33,736 nt of DNA from Candidatus Eisenbacteria bacterium. GTDB lineage: Bacteria; Eisenbacteria; RBG-16-71-46; CAIMUX01; VGJL01. Positions 1 through 7,522 of the stretch are shown here, piece by piece. Location: positions 1-33,736 of the forward strand of contig VGJL01000013.1 of NCBI GenBank assembly GCA_016867495.1. Reading direction: 5' to 3'. Within the stretch, counting starts at the first letter, position 1. Every line of letters starts with the position of its first letter. The position numbers and the translations under genes were made by a program. A model generated the notes under the pieces. It was not told the origin of the DNA and did not search any database. It saw nothing but the letters and a program-made list of their open reading frames with translations.

Positions 1-306
1 ACGTCGATGGGGCGCGTCGGGTTCCCTACCCTGACTCGCGGCATCCCGGGCCGATCCGAATCGAGCCTTCCGACCGACCCACCCGGGCGCCCACCGATGC
101 ATGCAAGATGCAACGTTCGTGCCGGTGTTACTCTCTGACGCCCCCATTTGTATCTCATTGACCTGCAATAGATTGCAAGATCGGTTGGATGGCGCGTGTC
201 GGAGCGACGGCCGCGAGATGGTCCCCTCGGTGTCGGAGAGATGTCACCGGCGGTGCCGCCTCATCGTGCTGACGGGACGGGGGCGCGCGGCTATCCTGAG
301 CGGGTG
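1..306. other. Gene-free left edge
   Basis: I see no convincing gene here; the open frames lack family resemblance. The only structure is a 14-bp perfect palindrome, TGCAATAGATTGCA at 164-177, in a locally AT-richer patch upstream of the PrmA-like gene. It could be an operator, but nothing else supports that. Confidence 0.4.
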
Positions 307-1230
307 ATGACCGAGGATCCCTCGTTGCAGCTCATGCTCGTGCGCACGAGCGAGCCCGCGGCGGAAGCGCTCGAGGCGCTTCTCGAGGAGATGGGCGTTC
401 TCGGGTCGGCGGTCGAGCGAAGGCGCGGCGCGCGGCTCGTCCTGCTGCAGGCCTACTTCCCGGGCGATGCCATCGTTCCGCTCGAGTGGGCGAGGGAGAA
501 GCTACGCGAGCTGCGAGCGAACGGCGTGCCGGTCGGGCCGGCCGAGGTGCGCGCGCGCCCGATGCGCGGCGAGGATTGGGCGGAGTCGTGGAAGCGGCAC
601 TTCAAGGCGATCCGCGCGACGGAGCGCCTCATCGTCCTCCCGAGCTGGGAGGAGGCTCCGGCCGGAGAGATCGATCTGATCCGCCTCGATCCGGGAATGG
701 CCTTCGGGCTCGGGGATCATCCGACGACGCGCGGGTGTCTGGAACTGATGGAGAGGCTGAGGCCTGGCGATGGGGATCTCGAGGGCCGCTTCGCAACAGC
801 GGACGTCAGAACGGGAACGGGGATTCTGGCGATCAGGGCGGTGCAGCTCGGGCTCGGGCCTGTCGAGGCCTTCGACACCGAGGCGGACGCGGCGCGAAGC
901 GCGCGGGAGAACGCCGAGCGCAACGGCGTCGCCGCGCAGATCGAGTTCCGCGAGGGCACGATGCCCCCACGCGGCGCAGGGCCATATCGATGGGTCCTGG
1001 CGAACATCCTGCTCGGGCCGCTCGAGACGCTCATGCCGCGCATGTCCCGATCGCTCGTGTCTGGGGGAGAGCTCGTGGCCGCGGGGATTCTGGCGGAGCA
1101 GGAGGATCGATTCGCGGAAGCGTGCGCCGGCGCGGGTTTCAAGGTCGTGGATCGGATTTGCGAGCGGGCGCAGCGGGGGGCGCGCCGCTGGCCGGTTCTG
1201 CTGTTGCGGAAGAGGAGGGGCCTCCGCTAG
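307..1230 (+). CDS. prmA: Ribosomal protein L11 methyltransferase-like (PrmA family)
   Basis: This is a 307-residue SAM-dependent methyltransferase of the PrmA family, which trimethylates ribosomal protein L11 in the cytoplasm. Family marks are the W-x-x-x-W-K-x-x-F segment (about residues 91-99), DPGMAFGLGDHPTT (128-141), the SAM-binding loop (about 166-172) and the LANILLGPL post-I motif (231-239). I chose the ATG at 307 because family similarity starts there; a GTG lies one codon upstream and the frame stays open back to 196 without recognisable sequence. Length fits the family. The SAM loop reads DVRTGTG where the family normally has DVG-x-G-x-G, so the first glycine is arginine (AGA against GGA). 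The fold should persist but activity is uncertain. The gene is followed by tRNA-Asn. Confidence 0.85.
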   Translation: MTEDPSLQLMLVRTSEPAAEALEALLEEMGVLGSAVERRRGARLVLLQAYFPGDAIVPLEWAREKLRELRANGVPVGPAEVRARPMRGEDWAESWKRHFKAIRATERLIVLPSWEEAPAGEIDLIRLDPGMAFGLGDHPTTRGCLELMERLRPGDGDLEGRFATADVRTGTGILAIRAVQLGLGPVEAFDTEADAARSARENAERNGVAAQIEFREGTMPPRGAGPYRWVLANILLGPLETLMPRMSRSLVSGGELVAAGILAEQEDRFAEACAGAGFKVVDRICERAQRGARRWPVLLLRKRRGLR

Positions 1231-1359
1231 ACTCGGAGATCTGAGCGGTGACGCGCGCAGTTGCCGGCGGCTTGCCGGAGCGGCGGTCGGCGGGAGCAAC
1301 GCCTTGGCGGAGTGGCAGCCTGCCGGAGTCGAGCGCGCGAGGGCGCCGCAAGCGATTAT

Positions 1360-1431
1360 TCCTCGGTAGCTCAATGGTAGAGCATGCGGCTGTTAACCGC
1401 AGGGTTGTAGGTTCGAGTCCTACCCGGGGAG
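1360..1431 (+). tRNA. tRNA-Asn (anticodon GTT)
   Basis: The cloverleaf folds completely. The acceptor stem is 1360-1366 with 1424-1430 (seven pairs, one G-T). The D arm has stems at 1369-1372 and 1380-1383, and the anticodon stem is 1385-1389 with 1397-1401. The loop CTGTTAA places GTT at 1392-1394. The T arm is 1407-1423 with loop TTCGAGT, and the discriminator is G1431. The 3' CCA is not encoded (GCATG follows). Degenerate copies of its 3' half recur downstream at 2308-2354 and 4671-4691, and those do end in GCCA. Confidence 0.97.
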
Positions 1432-1585
1432 CATGTGTCCTGGCTCTTCTCTCCACGTGGAAGGGCAGAGGGGGCTTCTGGGATGGGAGCAATGCGCACC
1501 CGTCCCCAATCCGTGGACTGCCGAGCCCGGCATTCTGCGCGGCGCAGCACAGCGGGATGGCCGCCGGCGCGAAGGGGGCTGGCCC

Positions 1586-1900
1586 ATGACCGTAACGGAT
1601 CTGTGTTTCGATCATGACCGTCTGAACGAGCTGTGCCGTCGCTACCACGTGGCGCGCCTTGAGGTTTTTGGCAGCTTCGCGAGAGGGGATGCGAGGCCGG
1701 AGAGCGATGTCGATGTCCTTGTCACTCTTGAGCCCGGGGTGGGAATCGGCCTCGAGTTCGTGGCGCTGAAGCAGGAGCTGGAGGGCTTGTTCGGTCGCAG
1801 GGTCGATCTGTTGACCCGAGCATCTGTGGAAAGATCGGCCAACAAGTACTTCCGCCGGTTCGCTCTCCAGCAGATCCGACCACTCTATGAACAAACCTGA
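1586..1900 (+). CDS. mntA: MntA-type nucleotidyltransferase antitoxin
   Basis: This is a 104-residue minimal nucleotidyltransferase. The signature is GSFARG (residues 29-34) followed by SDVDVLV (40-46), where Asp41 and Asp43 are the metal-binding pair. In the MntA/HepT (type VII) systems, MntA neutralises the HEPN toxin HepT by adding AMP to a tyrosine near its active site. The start at 1586 has GAAGGGGG about 8 nt upstream and matches the usual family length; the frame is open upstream without similarity. Its 3' end overlaps the HEPN gene by 14 bp, so the two are translationally coupled. It sits immediately after tRNA-Asn, a common insertion site. Being a MNT-domain protein is near certain; the antitoxin role comes from family knowledge and context. 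Confidence 0.9.
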   Translation: MTVTDLCFDHDRLNELCRRYHVARLEVFGSFARGDARPESDVDVLVTLEPGVGIGLEFVALKQELEGLFGRRVDLLTRASVERSANKYFRRFALQQIRPLYEQT

Positions 1901-2276
1901 TCCTCTTGCTCGCGATCTCGTCAAGTGTGAGGACATGCGTCTGAACGCGGAGCGGGCGAGGCGACATCTTGGCTCTCGAACGCTGTCAGCGTTTCTTTCC
2001 GACGCGCTCGTTCAGGATGCCGTCATTCGATGTGTGGAGGTCATCGGCGAGGCAGCCCGACAGGTCAGCGGATCTAGTCGACAGCGGGCTCCCGCCGTGC
2101 CCTGGACTCTCATCATTGGCATGCGGAACATCCTGGTGCACGACTACGGAGAGGTCGACCTCGAGCAAGTCTATCGGGTGGCCCGTGAGCACCTACCGAA
2201 TCTACTGAGTCAGCTTGGAGACCTGATCGCAGAACTCGAGCGAGATACTGGATGGCAGGGGGAGAAGGATGAGTAA
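1887..2276 (+). CDS. hepT: HepT-like HEPN toxin (DUF86)
   Basis: This is a 129-residue, mostly helical HEPN/DUF86 protein. It carries the diagnostic R-X4-H-X-Y motif as RNILVHDY (Arg80, His85, Tyr87). In characterised HepT toxins the Arg and His form the RNase site, and the Tyr is the residue AMPylated by the partner MntA. It starts inside the 3' end of the nucleotidyltransferase gene (14-bp overlap), the usual arrangement of the pair. All key residues are intact, so it could be active. The end of the gene lies about 30 bp from a decayed tRNA-Asn 3' half. Target RNA and physiological role (addiction or phage defence) cannot be read from the sequence. Confidence 0.9.
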   Translation: MNKPDPLARDLVKCEDMRLNAERARRHLGSRTLSAFLSDALVQDAVIRCVEVIGEAARQVSGSSRQRAPAVPWTLIIGMRNILVHDYGEVDLEQVYRVAREHLPNLLSQLGDLIAELERDTGWQGEKDE

Positions 2277-2307
2277 TCCGGGCGCCCCCGAGGTCTGCCA
2301 GGGGGCT

Positions 2308-2354
2308 GGCTGTTAACCGGGAGGTTGCAGGTTCGAGTCTGGTTCGGGGAGCCA
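2308..2354 (+). repeat. Degenerate tRNA-Asn 3' half (possible attachment-site remnant)
   Basis: Bases 2308-2352 align without gaps to 1388-1432 of the intact tRNA-Asn with 36 of 45 identical. This includes GGCTGTTAACCG (anticodon loop), GGTTCGAGTC (T arm) and CGGGGAGC (acceptor). The T stem no longer pairs well and there is no 5' half upstream, so it is not a functional tRNA. Unlike the intact gene, it continues into CA, giving an encoded GCCA end. Confidence 0.75.
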
Positions 2355-2427
2355 CTTGAAAACCGCGGACTATCCGCGGCGTCCCTGTTAGCGGAGAACC
2401 CCGAGAGCGAGAGCGATCGGGGTTTCT
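2346..2427 (+). repeat. 82-bp tRNA-end/hairpin/terminator repeat, copy 1
   Basis: This block runs from the acceptor end GGGGAGCCA through a 7-bp hairpin (2363-2369 with 2373-2379) to a terminator. It matches 4683-4764 at 74 of 82 positions without gaps. The intact tRNA-Asn at 1360 lacks this downstream block, which suggests the block is the displaced or copied native 3' flank of a tRNA gene. Confidence 0.8.
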
Positions 2428-2429
2428 TC
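2397..2429 (+). terminator. Rho-independent terminator in repeat copy 1
   Basis: The stem AACCCCGA (2397-2404) pairs perfectly with TCGGGGTT (2417-2424) around a 12-nt loop and runs into TTTCTTC. It would end transcription from the MntA/HepT pair, or formerly from a tRNA. Confidence 0.7.
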
Positions 2430-2726
2430 GTCTCCGGCCGCCCGGGAGGATATCCGCCCGCGGCCAATCCGCCGGCCGCGTACTCCGTTTCGTGAGAAAA
2501 CGACCGGGGTCCGGTGGGATAGGTGGGGTTTCCCACCGCGGCCCGAAGAACCGCGGCGAAATGCTCAGATTCTGCTTTGAAAACGCCGGTCGAGTTGCAT
2601 GAGGTCTGGTTGCGGTTTGTAGCGTGACCTGATAGCCCTGACGTGCGACGCATGGCGTGAGCCCCGGCACTAACGGCCATCCTTTGACCTCTATGCCACA
2701 TCACCCGCCGGTAGCTCTCAGCCTCC

Positions 2727-3520
2727 CTACGGCAGTCGTGAGATGAGCGCTTCCTGCACGCGTCGGAGTGCCGCCGGCGGATCAAAGGAGGTGCCAAGCG
2801 CGAGGAGTGGGGGAACATCGCCGAGAAAGACCGCATCCTCGATCTTCTCCGCCAGGTTCTGTTCGAACTCTCTGCGCGAGACCCTCAATCCGTCATTCTC
2901 CATGTAACGTGTCAGGCACTGGACAATGCGTGCGGCATCCAGATCGGCCAGGTGTGCGAGAGCCTCTGACAAGTCGAACAAGTCGCGGCCCTTCTTTCGC
3001 TGGTATAGTGCTCGCAGTTTGGTTCCGAGAAGCTCCTCGGGCTGGTAAGTGAGCACATCGGCGGAGCCTGAGTACCAGGGGCTGTCTACTCGAAACGGCA
3101 CTCGTCGCGGATCGAGGACGGAGAAGTGCTCTCTCGTTTTGATCTCGACCTTGAGCTTGAGCGGGGTGACCGGTCGCATCTCCGATTCGAATCGATAAAC
3201 GAACGTCACCCGCCCTTGGCCCTGCTTCCAGCGCGGCTCCCCAAGCCAGGAATCGAGCTGTGCACGCATCGCGCGAAGCACGGGCCCGATCGGTTCGGCG
3301 TGAACCTGGACGAGATCAATGTCCTCGGAGTACCGAACTGCCGGTCGGAGAAGGAGCTTGTGGAGCGCGGTGCCCCGCGAAATGCGACCTCGCGGGAGAG
3401 GATGTCGTCAGAGTACAGATCGACGAGAGCCCGGCAGACAACGAGATCCTGCTCCACCTGGGCGTCGGTGGCCCACGGCGCCTGGGCTCGCCATACCGTG
3501 ACGTGCGCGCGGGGAATCAC
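2727..3520 (-). pseudogene. abiEii: AbiEii-type nucleotidyltransferase toxin, frameshifted
   Basis: This is the toxin of an AbiE (type IV toxin-antitoxin / abortive infection) module, a DUF1814-type nucleotidyltransferase of about 264 residues. The N-terminal part reads from a GTG at 3520 (MIPRAHVTVWRAQAP) to AFRG. The rest, from the catalytic DID motif (YSEDIDLV) through LKVEI and the KKGRDLFDLSEAL motif to the TAG at 2727, lies in another frame. The switch is at the CCCC run 3373-3376 (GGGG on the coding strand). One missing base there turns the expected RGGTALHKL motif into RGAPRS. The frameshift falls inside the nucleotide-binding motif, so the product is dead unless the frame is restored by slippage or the base is a sequencing error. 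The start overlaps the antitoxin stop by 4 bp (3517-3520). Confidence 0.85.
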
Positions 3521-4332
3521 GTGTCCGCCTCGATCTTCTCGTTGACAAGAATCCTCCAGCGGGCGTCCTTGCGTGTGCTGCGTATGGAGCGGTCGGGCCG
3601 GAGAGGAATGTACCGGGGACGCCGTTCCGCGATCCAGTTGGCGAGCGGGCCGGCGGGAACCTCCGCACCGACCTGTTCCAGAAGATATCCGAGGCGCTGC
3701 GCGTTCGGCAGGTCCCCCTCGATCCTCGCGACCTCCGCGAGGCGTCCCGCGTCGAGCTTCTCGGCGAGATCAGCAAGCACGGTGGCGACGTTGCCGATGT
3801 GACCGGCGGCCTCGACATAGCGCAGCAGGTCGAGCGCGGTCGCCTCCGGAGTGGCTACGCGCATGAATCCCGTTTCCGTCTTTGTCTCACTGGTCGGAGT
3901 TCGGTCGATCCGTAGCTTCTGGAAGAACCTGATGCGCGCTCGACCGGCGACGACCGGACGAAGTTGGACGTCAGTGATGACCTGGAATTCCTGAGGCTGC
4001 TGATGGGCCGCGCTGTGCAGAGCTGCTGCACTCAAGAGCCCCACGTAGTAGCGACGGCCGCAGAACTTCATCAGCTCGTCGACGAACCAGCTTGGGGGTG
4101 GCGCTCCGGCGTGGCGGTACTCGACAGGCACGATGACGAAGAAGCCTCGGCGGGGGACAGCAAGGCGGCGCCTGGCCGCCAACCGCTGCACCGATTTCTT
4201 GAGGGCCTCATCGTTTGTCCGCAGCGCTTCGAGCGCTGTTTCGCGCGTCAGTACGTAGCGCCCGGCCGCCTGATAGGAATCCACCAGGTCGGCAAGACCT
4301 TTGGGTTGCGACTGCTCGTCCTTGGGCGACAT
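3517..4332 (-). CDS. abiEi: AbiEi-type antitoxin / transcriptional regulator
   Basis: This 271-residue protein has an N-terminal winged helix-turn-helix (about residues 15-70) followed by the AbiEi core, including YYVGLLSAAALHSAAHQQPQ (95-114) and TPEATALDLLRY. In known AbiE systems this protein neutralises AbiEii and represses its own operon by binding inverted repeats. The ATG at 4332 has a good GGAGGG ribosome site 8 nt upstream. Its TGA overlaps the toxin's GTG start (GTGA), so the genes are coupled. It appears intact although the toxin is frameshifted. That fits a decaying system that has lost its toxin but may still make its repressor. A 17-bp inverted repeat lies 68 bp upstream. Confidence 0.9.
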   Translation of the reverse strand: MSPKDEQSQPKGLADLVDSYQAAGRYVLTRETALEALRTNDEALKKSVQRLAARRRLAVPRRGFFVIVPVEYRHAGAPPPSWFVDELMKFCGRRYYVGLLSAAALHSAAHQQPQEFQVITDVQLRPVVAGRARIRFFQKLRIDRTPTSETKTETGFMRVATPEATALDLLRYVEAAGHIGNVATVLADLAEKLDAGRLAEVARIEGDLPNAQRLGYLLEQVGAEVPAGPLANWIAERRPRYIPLRPDRSIRSTRKDARWRILVNEKIEADT

Positions 4333-4399
4333 TGGCCAGCCCTCCGTCTACCGTGCCGGTGATGCGGAGGGTACCTCCTCGTGCCGTGGGCGTGCAATA

Positions 4400-4440
4400 C
4401 ATATGCGAAAAGGGACGTAGAGTGTCCCTTTTGGCGTATG
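4400..4440 (-). promoter_or_regulatory. 17-bp inverted repeat upstream of abiEi (candidate operator)
   Basis: The left arm CATATGCGAAAAGGGAC (4400-4416) and right arm GTCCCTTTTGGCGTATG (4424-4440) match at 15 of 17 positions around a 7-nt spacer. Position, 68 bp before the abiEi start, fits autoregulation by AbiEi, which is known to bind paired inverted repeats. The core AAAAGGGAC/GTCCCTTTT could equally act as a bidirectional terminator or be a stray REP-like element; no second copy is in the window. Confidence 0.55.
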
Positions 4441-4670
4441 GACTGGCGCGAGGGCGAAGAAGGGAGTACGAGTGGCGGCGGAGCCTCCTGCCAATCGCTT
4501 CCCCGTGTCCCCCGCAGAGTGCCAATGACCAGCCGAGTCCAACCAATAGCGTATCAACCTCCTGCGACCTGCATCGGAGGTGTCACCGAGGCGACCTGGG
4601 ACACTTCGCACCGATTCAGAGTCGGCTACGCCGCGATGAGGGCACCCACGAACGCCCGGACGGTTCGAGC

Positions 4671-4691
4671 AATTCCCTGTCCGGGGAGCCA
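4671..4691 (+). repeat. tRNA acceptor/T-arm remnant, copy 2
   Basis: Starting with GGTTCGAG at 4662 and continuing with TTCCCTGTCCGGGGAGCCA, this resembles a tRNA T arm plus acceptor end with a few extra bases in the T loop. No anticodon or D arm precedes it, so it is a footprint rather than a tRNA. Confidence 0.55.
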
Positions 4692-4764
4692 TTTGAACGC
4701 CGCGGACTTCCCGCGGCGTTCCTGTTAGCGGAGAGCCCTGAGAGCGAGAGCGATCGGGGTTTCT
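4683..4764 (+). repeat. 82-bp tRNA-end/hairpin/terminator repeat, copy 2
   Basis: This copy is 74/82 identical to 2346-2427. Its first hairpin is a perfect 9-bp stem (4697-4705 with 4711-4719). Its terminator stem (4734-4741 with 4754-4761) survives as G-T pairs where bases differ from copy 1, followed by TTTCT. Differences between the copies mostly keep pairing, so the structures appear to have been selected. Confidence 0.8.
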
Positions 4765-4924
4765 ACGAAACGCGCCTCGGGCAAGCGGTATCGCGTGGTC
4801 CTCAGACTCCGGGCGCGGTCTCTGGTTCGAGACAATCGCGAACTTACGAATCGCCACGCCAGACTTCGACCCTACAAGGGTTGTGGCGCGATGTCGTTTC
4901 AGATCCCGCACCCGACGGGGTGAA

Positions 4925-6085
4925 CTACCGGTGGTCTCCCGATCGCCGGTAATAGAGTCTTTTCGGGTCGGTCGGACTGCTACCGATCTCGACGACCGAT
5001 CCTCGGTCAACCAGGCTCCTCAGCCTGGTGCGGGCCGAACGCGGAGACAGGCCCACGAGTTCCGCGACCTGCCTTGTGCTGAGTCCGCCGCCGTCTTCAA
5101 TGGCCTGCAGAATCCGGGTTTCGACCGGGTCCACGGGCGGGGGGGACTGCCCCAAGAGCCGGAAGATCACTCGGAAGTGAGTGCCGACCTCCAGAAACTC
5201 CGGTCGGGGAAGGCCGTGGGTCCGGCAAGCGTCGATCATTCTCCCGATGCCGCTGCCCCATTGCTCAATGAGCCCCAGCTCCTTGAACACGCGCCCGATG
5301 ACACGGTTGCGCAGCCGGGAGACGCCGGCCTGGATGTCGTCCACCGTGAGCCCGAAGGGGAGGAGGCCGGGGCTCTCCACTTCCACGCGGTCATCGAACA
5401 CCGCGATCCGAATTGGCGCACCCCTCTGGCTGTAGTCGGAGTGGGTGATCGCGTTGATCACCGCCTCTCGTACCGCCGGCAACGGGATGCTCCAGTGTTC
5501 TTCTCGGCGGATCCCCTCGACCCGGAAGGACCGGAGGGCGTGTTTCTGGACGAACTCGACCGTCTTGGAGATGGCGGCAGCGGGATAGTCGTGGATATCG
5601 TCAGTGTCCAGGATGTGCGTGCGCGTCGTGCCCGAAAACCTGCCGACCTGCACCCAGGCGTCCGGAAAGGCCACCGCGCGCTGGACGCCGAAGAGGAGAA
5701 TCCCGCCGTTCGTCGGCACAAGCCGCCTCTGATGCCGGGTTAGAAGGCGGAGCGACTCCAGATCCTCCCGTCTCAGCTTCCGCACCGGGGCGAAGAGCTC
5801 TGAAGCTGCTCTGAAGTCGATGGCTTCAGAGCTCAGGGTCGGTAGCGGGAGCTCGTCATAGGATTCGTCACGGGCCGTTCGCTTCAGTTCCTCGCGCAAG
5901 GCCTCGTCGGCCAGGCGGTTGGAAGCGCCCACGCGGACGTACGTTCCGCGCTCTACCCCCTCCACGTTGACGTGGTGTGGCGGGGTGGAGCTCGGGAACA
6001 CTTCGACGACGATGACCTCCTTGTCGCGCCACGGCCAGACCTCGATGGCGGGCATGAGCGGCGGGGTGATGCCCGTGGCCACCAC
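4925..6085 (-). pseudogene. AlbA_2/Schlafen-type ATP-binding regulator, 5'-truncated
   Basis: This 386-residue frame matches bacterial AlbA_2-type putative transcriptional regulators (the RecG-like helicase annotation is common). Visible are the distal half of the AlbA_2 domain (GITPPLMPAIEV, TYVRVGASNRLAD), a GHKL-type ATP-binding segment with AVREAVINAITHSDY and EQWGSGIGRM, and a C-terminal winged helix with LSTRQVAELVGLSPRSAR. The first half of AlbA_2, with its EFK and AFANTAGGTLLIGV-type motifs, is missing. Family-like sequence (DVQERLANVV) continues upstream of the GTG at 6085 to about 6110 without a start codon, and an in-frame stop lies at 6191-6193. I infer a 5' deletion. It could be expressed from GTG 6085 as a fragment. 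It lies downstream of the DUF4143 ATPase on the same strand. Confidence 0.75.
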
Positions 6086-6331
6086 ATTCGCCAGTCGCTC
6101 CTGGACGTCGAGCGCCGACTCTCTGTTCGAGAAGGATCCCGGTCGGGCACGATCCGCGACGGTCTCCGGCCGTCCCGATCGGGTCGAGACTCACTGCGTC
6201 TCTCCCCAAACGGAGGGAGTGGCTCGCGGACCCGGAACGCTCCCACCTCAGACGAGACGGGGTTCGAACTCGTCCCCCTCGGTGATCGGCAAGGTGAGCC
6301 GAGCGGGCCGCGCGCAACGGCTTGCGAAGCC

Positions 6332-7516
6332 TCAGAAGACATCCCCCGAGTGCAACGCCCTCAGGAATCCGGTCACTGGGAGAACGCGGACATTCTCGAA
6401 ATCGTAGGCCCTGGACCCCGTGTAGATGCCGAAGCAGCGATCGACCTTCAGTCCCGACTGCGCGGCAAGCTCGGTCATCGGCTTCTCCCACGATCGATCC
6501 CATTTGGGAGAGAGCTTGACCTCGATGGCCACGACCTGCGGCGCCCTGCCGGTCTGACGTTTGCGGGTCTCGACGATAAAGTCAATCTCCACGCCAGAGG
6601 CTGTGCGGTAGTACGAAATCTGGCGATGTTTGCCCGCGGTCTCGTTGAAGACACGGAGTTCATGGTAGATCATGGTCTCCAGCGCCGTGCCTCGCCACGA
6701 CCGATCCAGGGGATCACGATGCAGCCCCGCTGCCGCCCGAGCCACCCCCGGATCGAACCAGTAGAACTTGGGGTGAGCGGACTCCCGAACCTTGACCCCG
6801 GGTCTCCAGGCCGGGAGAAAGTGTCCGAGGAGTGTGTCCGTCAAGATAGCGAAGTACGTGTCAACGGTGCTGCGCGGCACAGCGGCTTCGCGGGCGATAT
6901 TGTGCCCGTTGACCGCCTGACCATTCATCTGTCCGGCGACCCCTAGAAACCGGAGGAACGGCGGCACGTTCCGGACGAGGCCTTCCTCTCTGATTTCCTC
7001 CTTGAGGTACGTGTTCACGTAGGCGGCCAGGATCTCCGGCGCCTGGGATCGATCCATCTGGACGGACGGCAGGAGGCCCCAATCGATCGAGAAACCCGGA
7101 TCGAATCTATCCCGCAACTCCGCCGCAGAGAACCCCTCCATGTTGAGAGTCAGCGCCCTCCCGGCGAGCAGGTTTGCGCCGCCTCGGCGCAGCTTCCGCG
7201 CCGGAGAGCCACAGAGAGCGAAACGCCAGCGACGGGACTCCATCAATCGATGGACCTCGTCGAGCAGAGCGGGCGCTTTCTGGATTTCGTCGAGGATGAT
7301 CCAGGAGTTCGCCGAACGGTTGCCGATGATCGCTTCCAGGCGATGGGGATCGCGGGCCAGCTCGAGATAGAGCGAGGCATCGAGCAGGTCGAGGCGAGGA
7401 GCCCCCGGGAAAGTCTGCCTGAGCCAGGTGCTCTTGCCCGTCCCCCGCGGGCCGAAGAGGAAGAACGACCTCGTGGGAGGAGCAAGAAGCCGGGGGATGT
7501 GCGCAGCGGGTCGCAT
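6332..7516 (-). CDS. AAA ATPase with DUF4143 C-terminal domain
   Basis: This 394-residue protein has an N-terminal AAA_14-type ATPase with Walker A GPRGTGKST (residues 22-30) and Walker B WIILDEIQK (72-80). The C-terminal DUF4143 region contains a PD-(D/E)XK-like arrangement (GVEIDFIVE about 308-316, VVAIEVKLS 328-336). Such proteins are widespread on accessory DNA and of unknown function; roles in defence or nucleic-acid handling have been suggested. I chose the ATG at 7516 because the family starts just before the P-loop. No ribosome site precedes it, and a promoter-like -10 box lies only 6 bases upstream, so the mRNA may be leaderless. The key motifs look intact. Confidence 0.88.
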   Translation of the reverse strand: MRPAAHIPRLLAPPTRSFFLFGPRGTGKSTWLRQTFPGAPRLDLLDASLYLELARDPHRLEAIIGNRSANSWIILDEIQKAPALLDEVHRLMESRRWRFALCGSPARKLRRGGANLLAGRALTLNMEGFSAAELRDRFDPGFSIDWGLLPSVQMDRSQAPEILAAYVNTYLKEEIREEGLVRNVPPFLRFLGVAGQMNGQAVNGHNIAREAAVPRSTVDTYFAILTDTLLGHFLPAWRPGVKVRESAHPKFYWFDPGVARAAAGLHRDPLDRSWRGTALETMIYHELRVFNETAGKHRQISYYRTASGVEIDFIVETRKRQTGRAPQVVAIEVKLSPKWDRSWEKPMTELAAQSGLKVDRCFGIYTGSRAYDFENVRVLPVTGFLRALHSGDVF

Positions 7517-7522
7517 GTCGAC

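Larger units (their letters stand above)
2277..2726. other. Gap between the MntA/HepT and AbiE modules
   Basis: The left part holds a tRNA-Asn remnant and a hairpin/terminator block (2308-2427, listed separately). From about 2430 to 2726 I recognise no gene, RNA or repeat; open frames there match nothing and read through tRNA-like sequence. Confidence 0.5.
4333..4924. other. Gap between the abiE operon and the AlbA-type gene
   Basis: This stretch holds the inverted repeat (4400-4440) and the second tRNA-end/terminator block (4671-4764), both listed separately. From 4441 to 4670 and from 4765 to 4924 I see no gene or other recognisable element. Confidence 0.5.

Noticed and set aside
1139-1936. 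Minus-strand frame spanning the tRNA-Asn
   Set aside because: It reads RVGLEPTTLRLTA from the complement of the tRNA, a familiar false translation.
2113-2836. Minus-strand frames with RTRLEPATSRLTA or QTRTCNLPVNSQ segments
   Set aside because: These are translations of the tRNA-Asn remnant, useful as a clue to it but not proteins.
6250-6270. TTCGAACCCC-like T-arm sequence on the minus strand
   Set aside because: The stem is imperfect and no acceptor, anticodon or 5' half can be paired, so I do not call a tRNA or a third footprint; it is mentioned only as a possibility.
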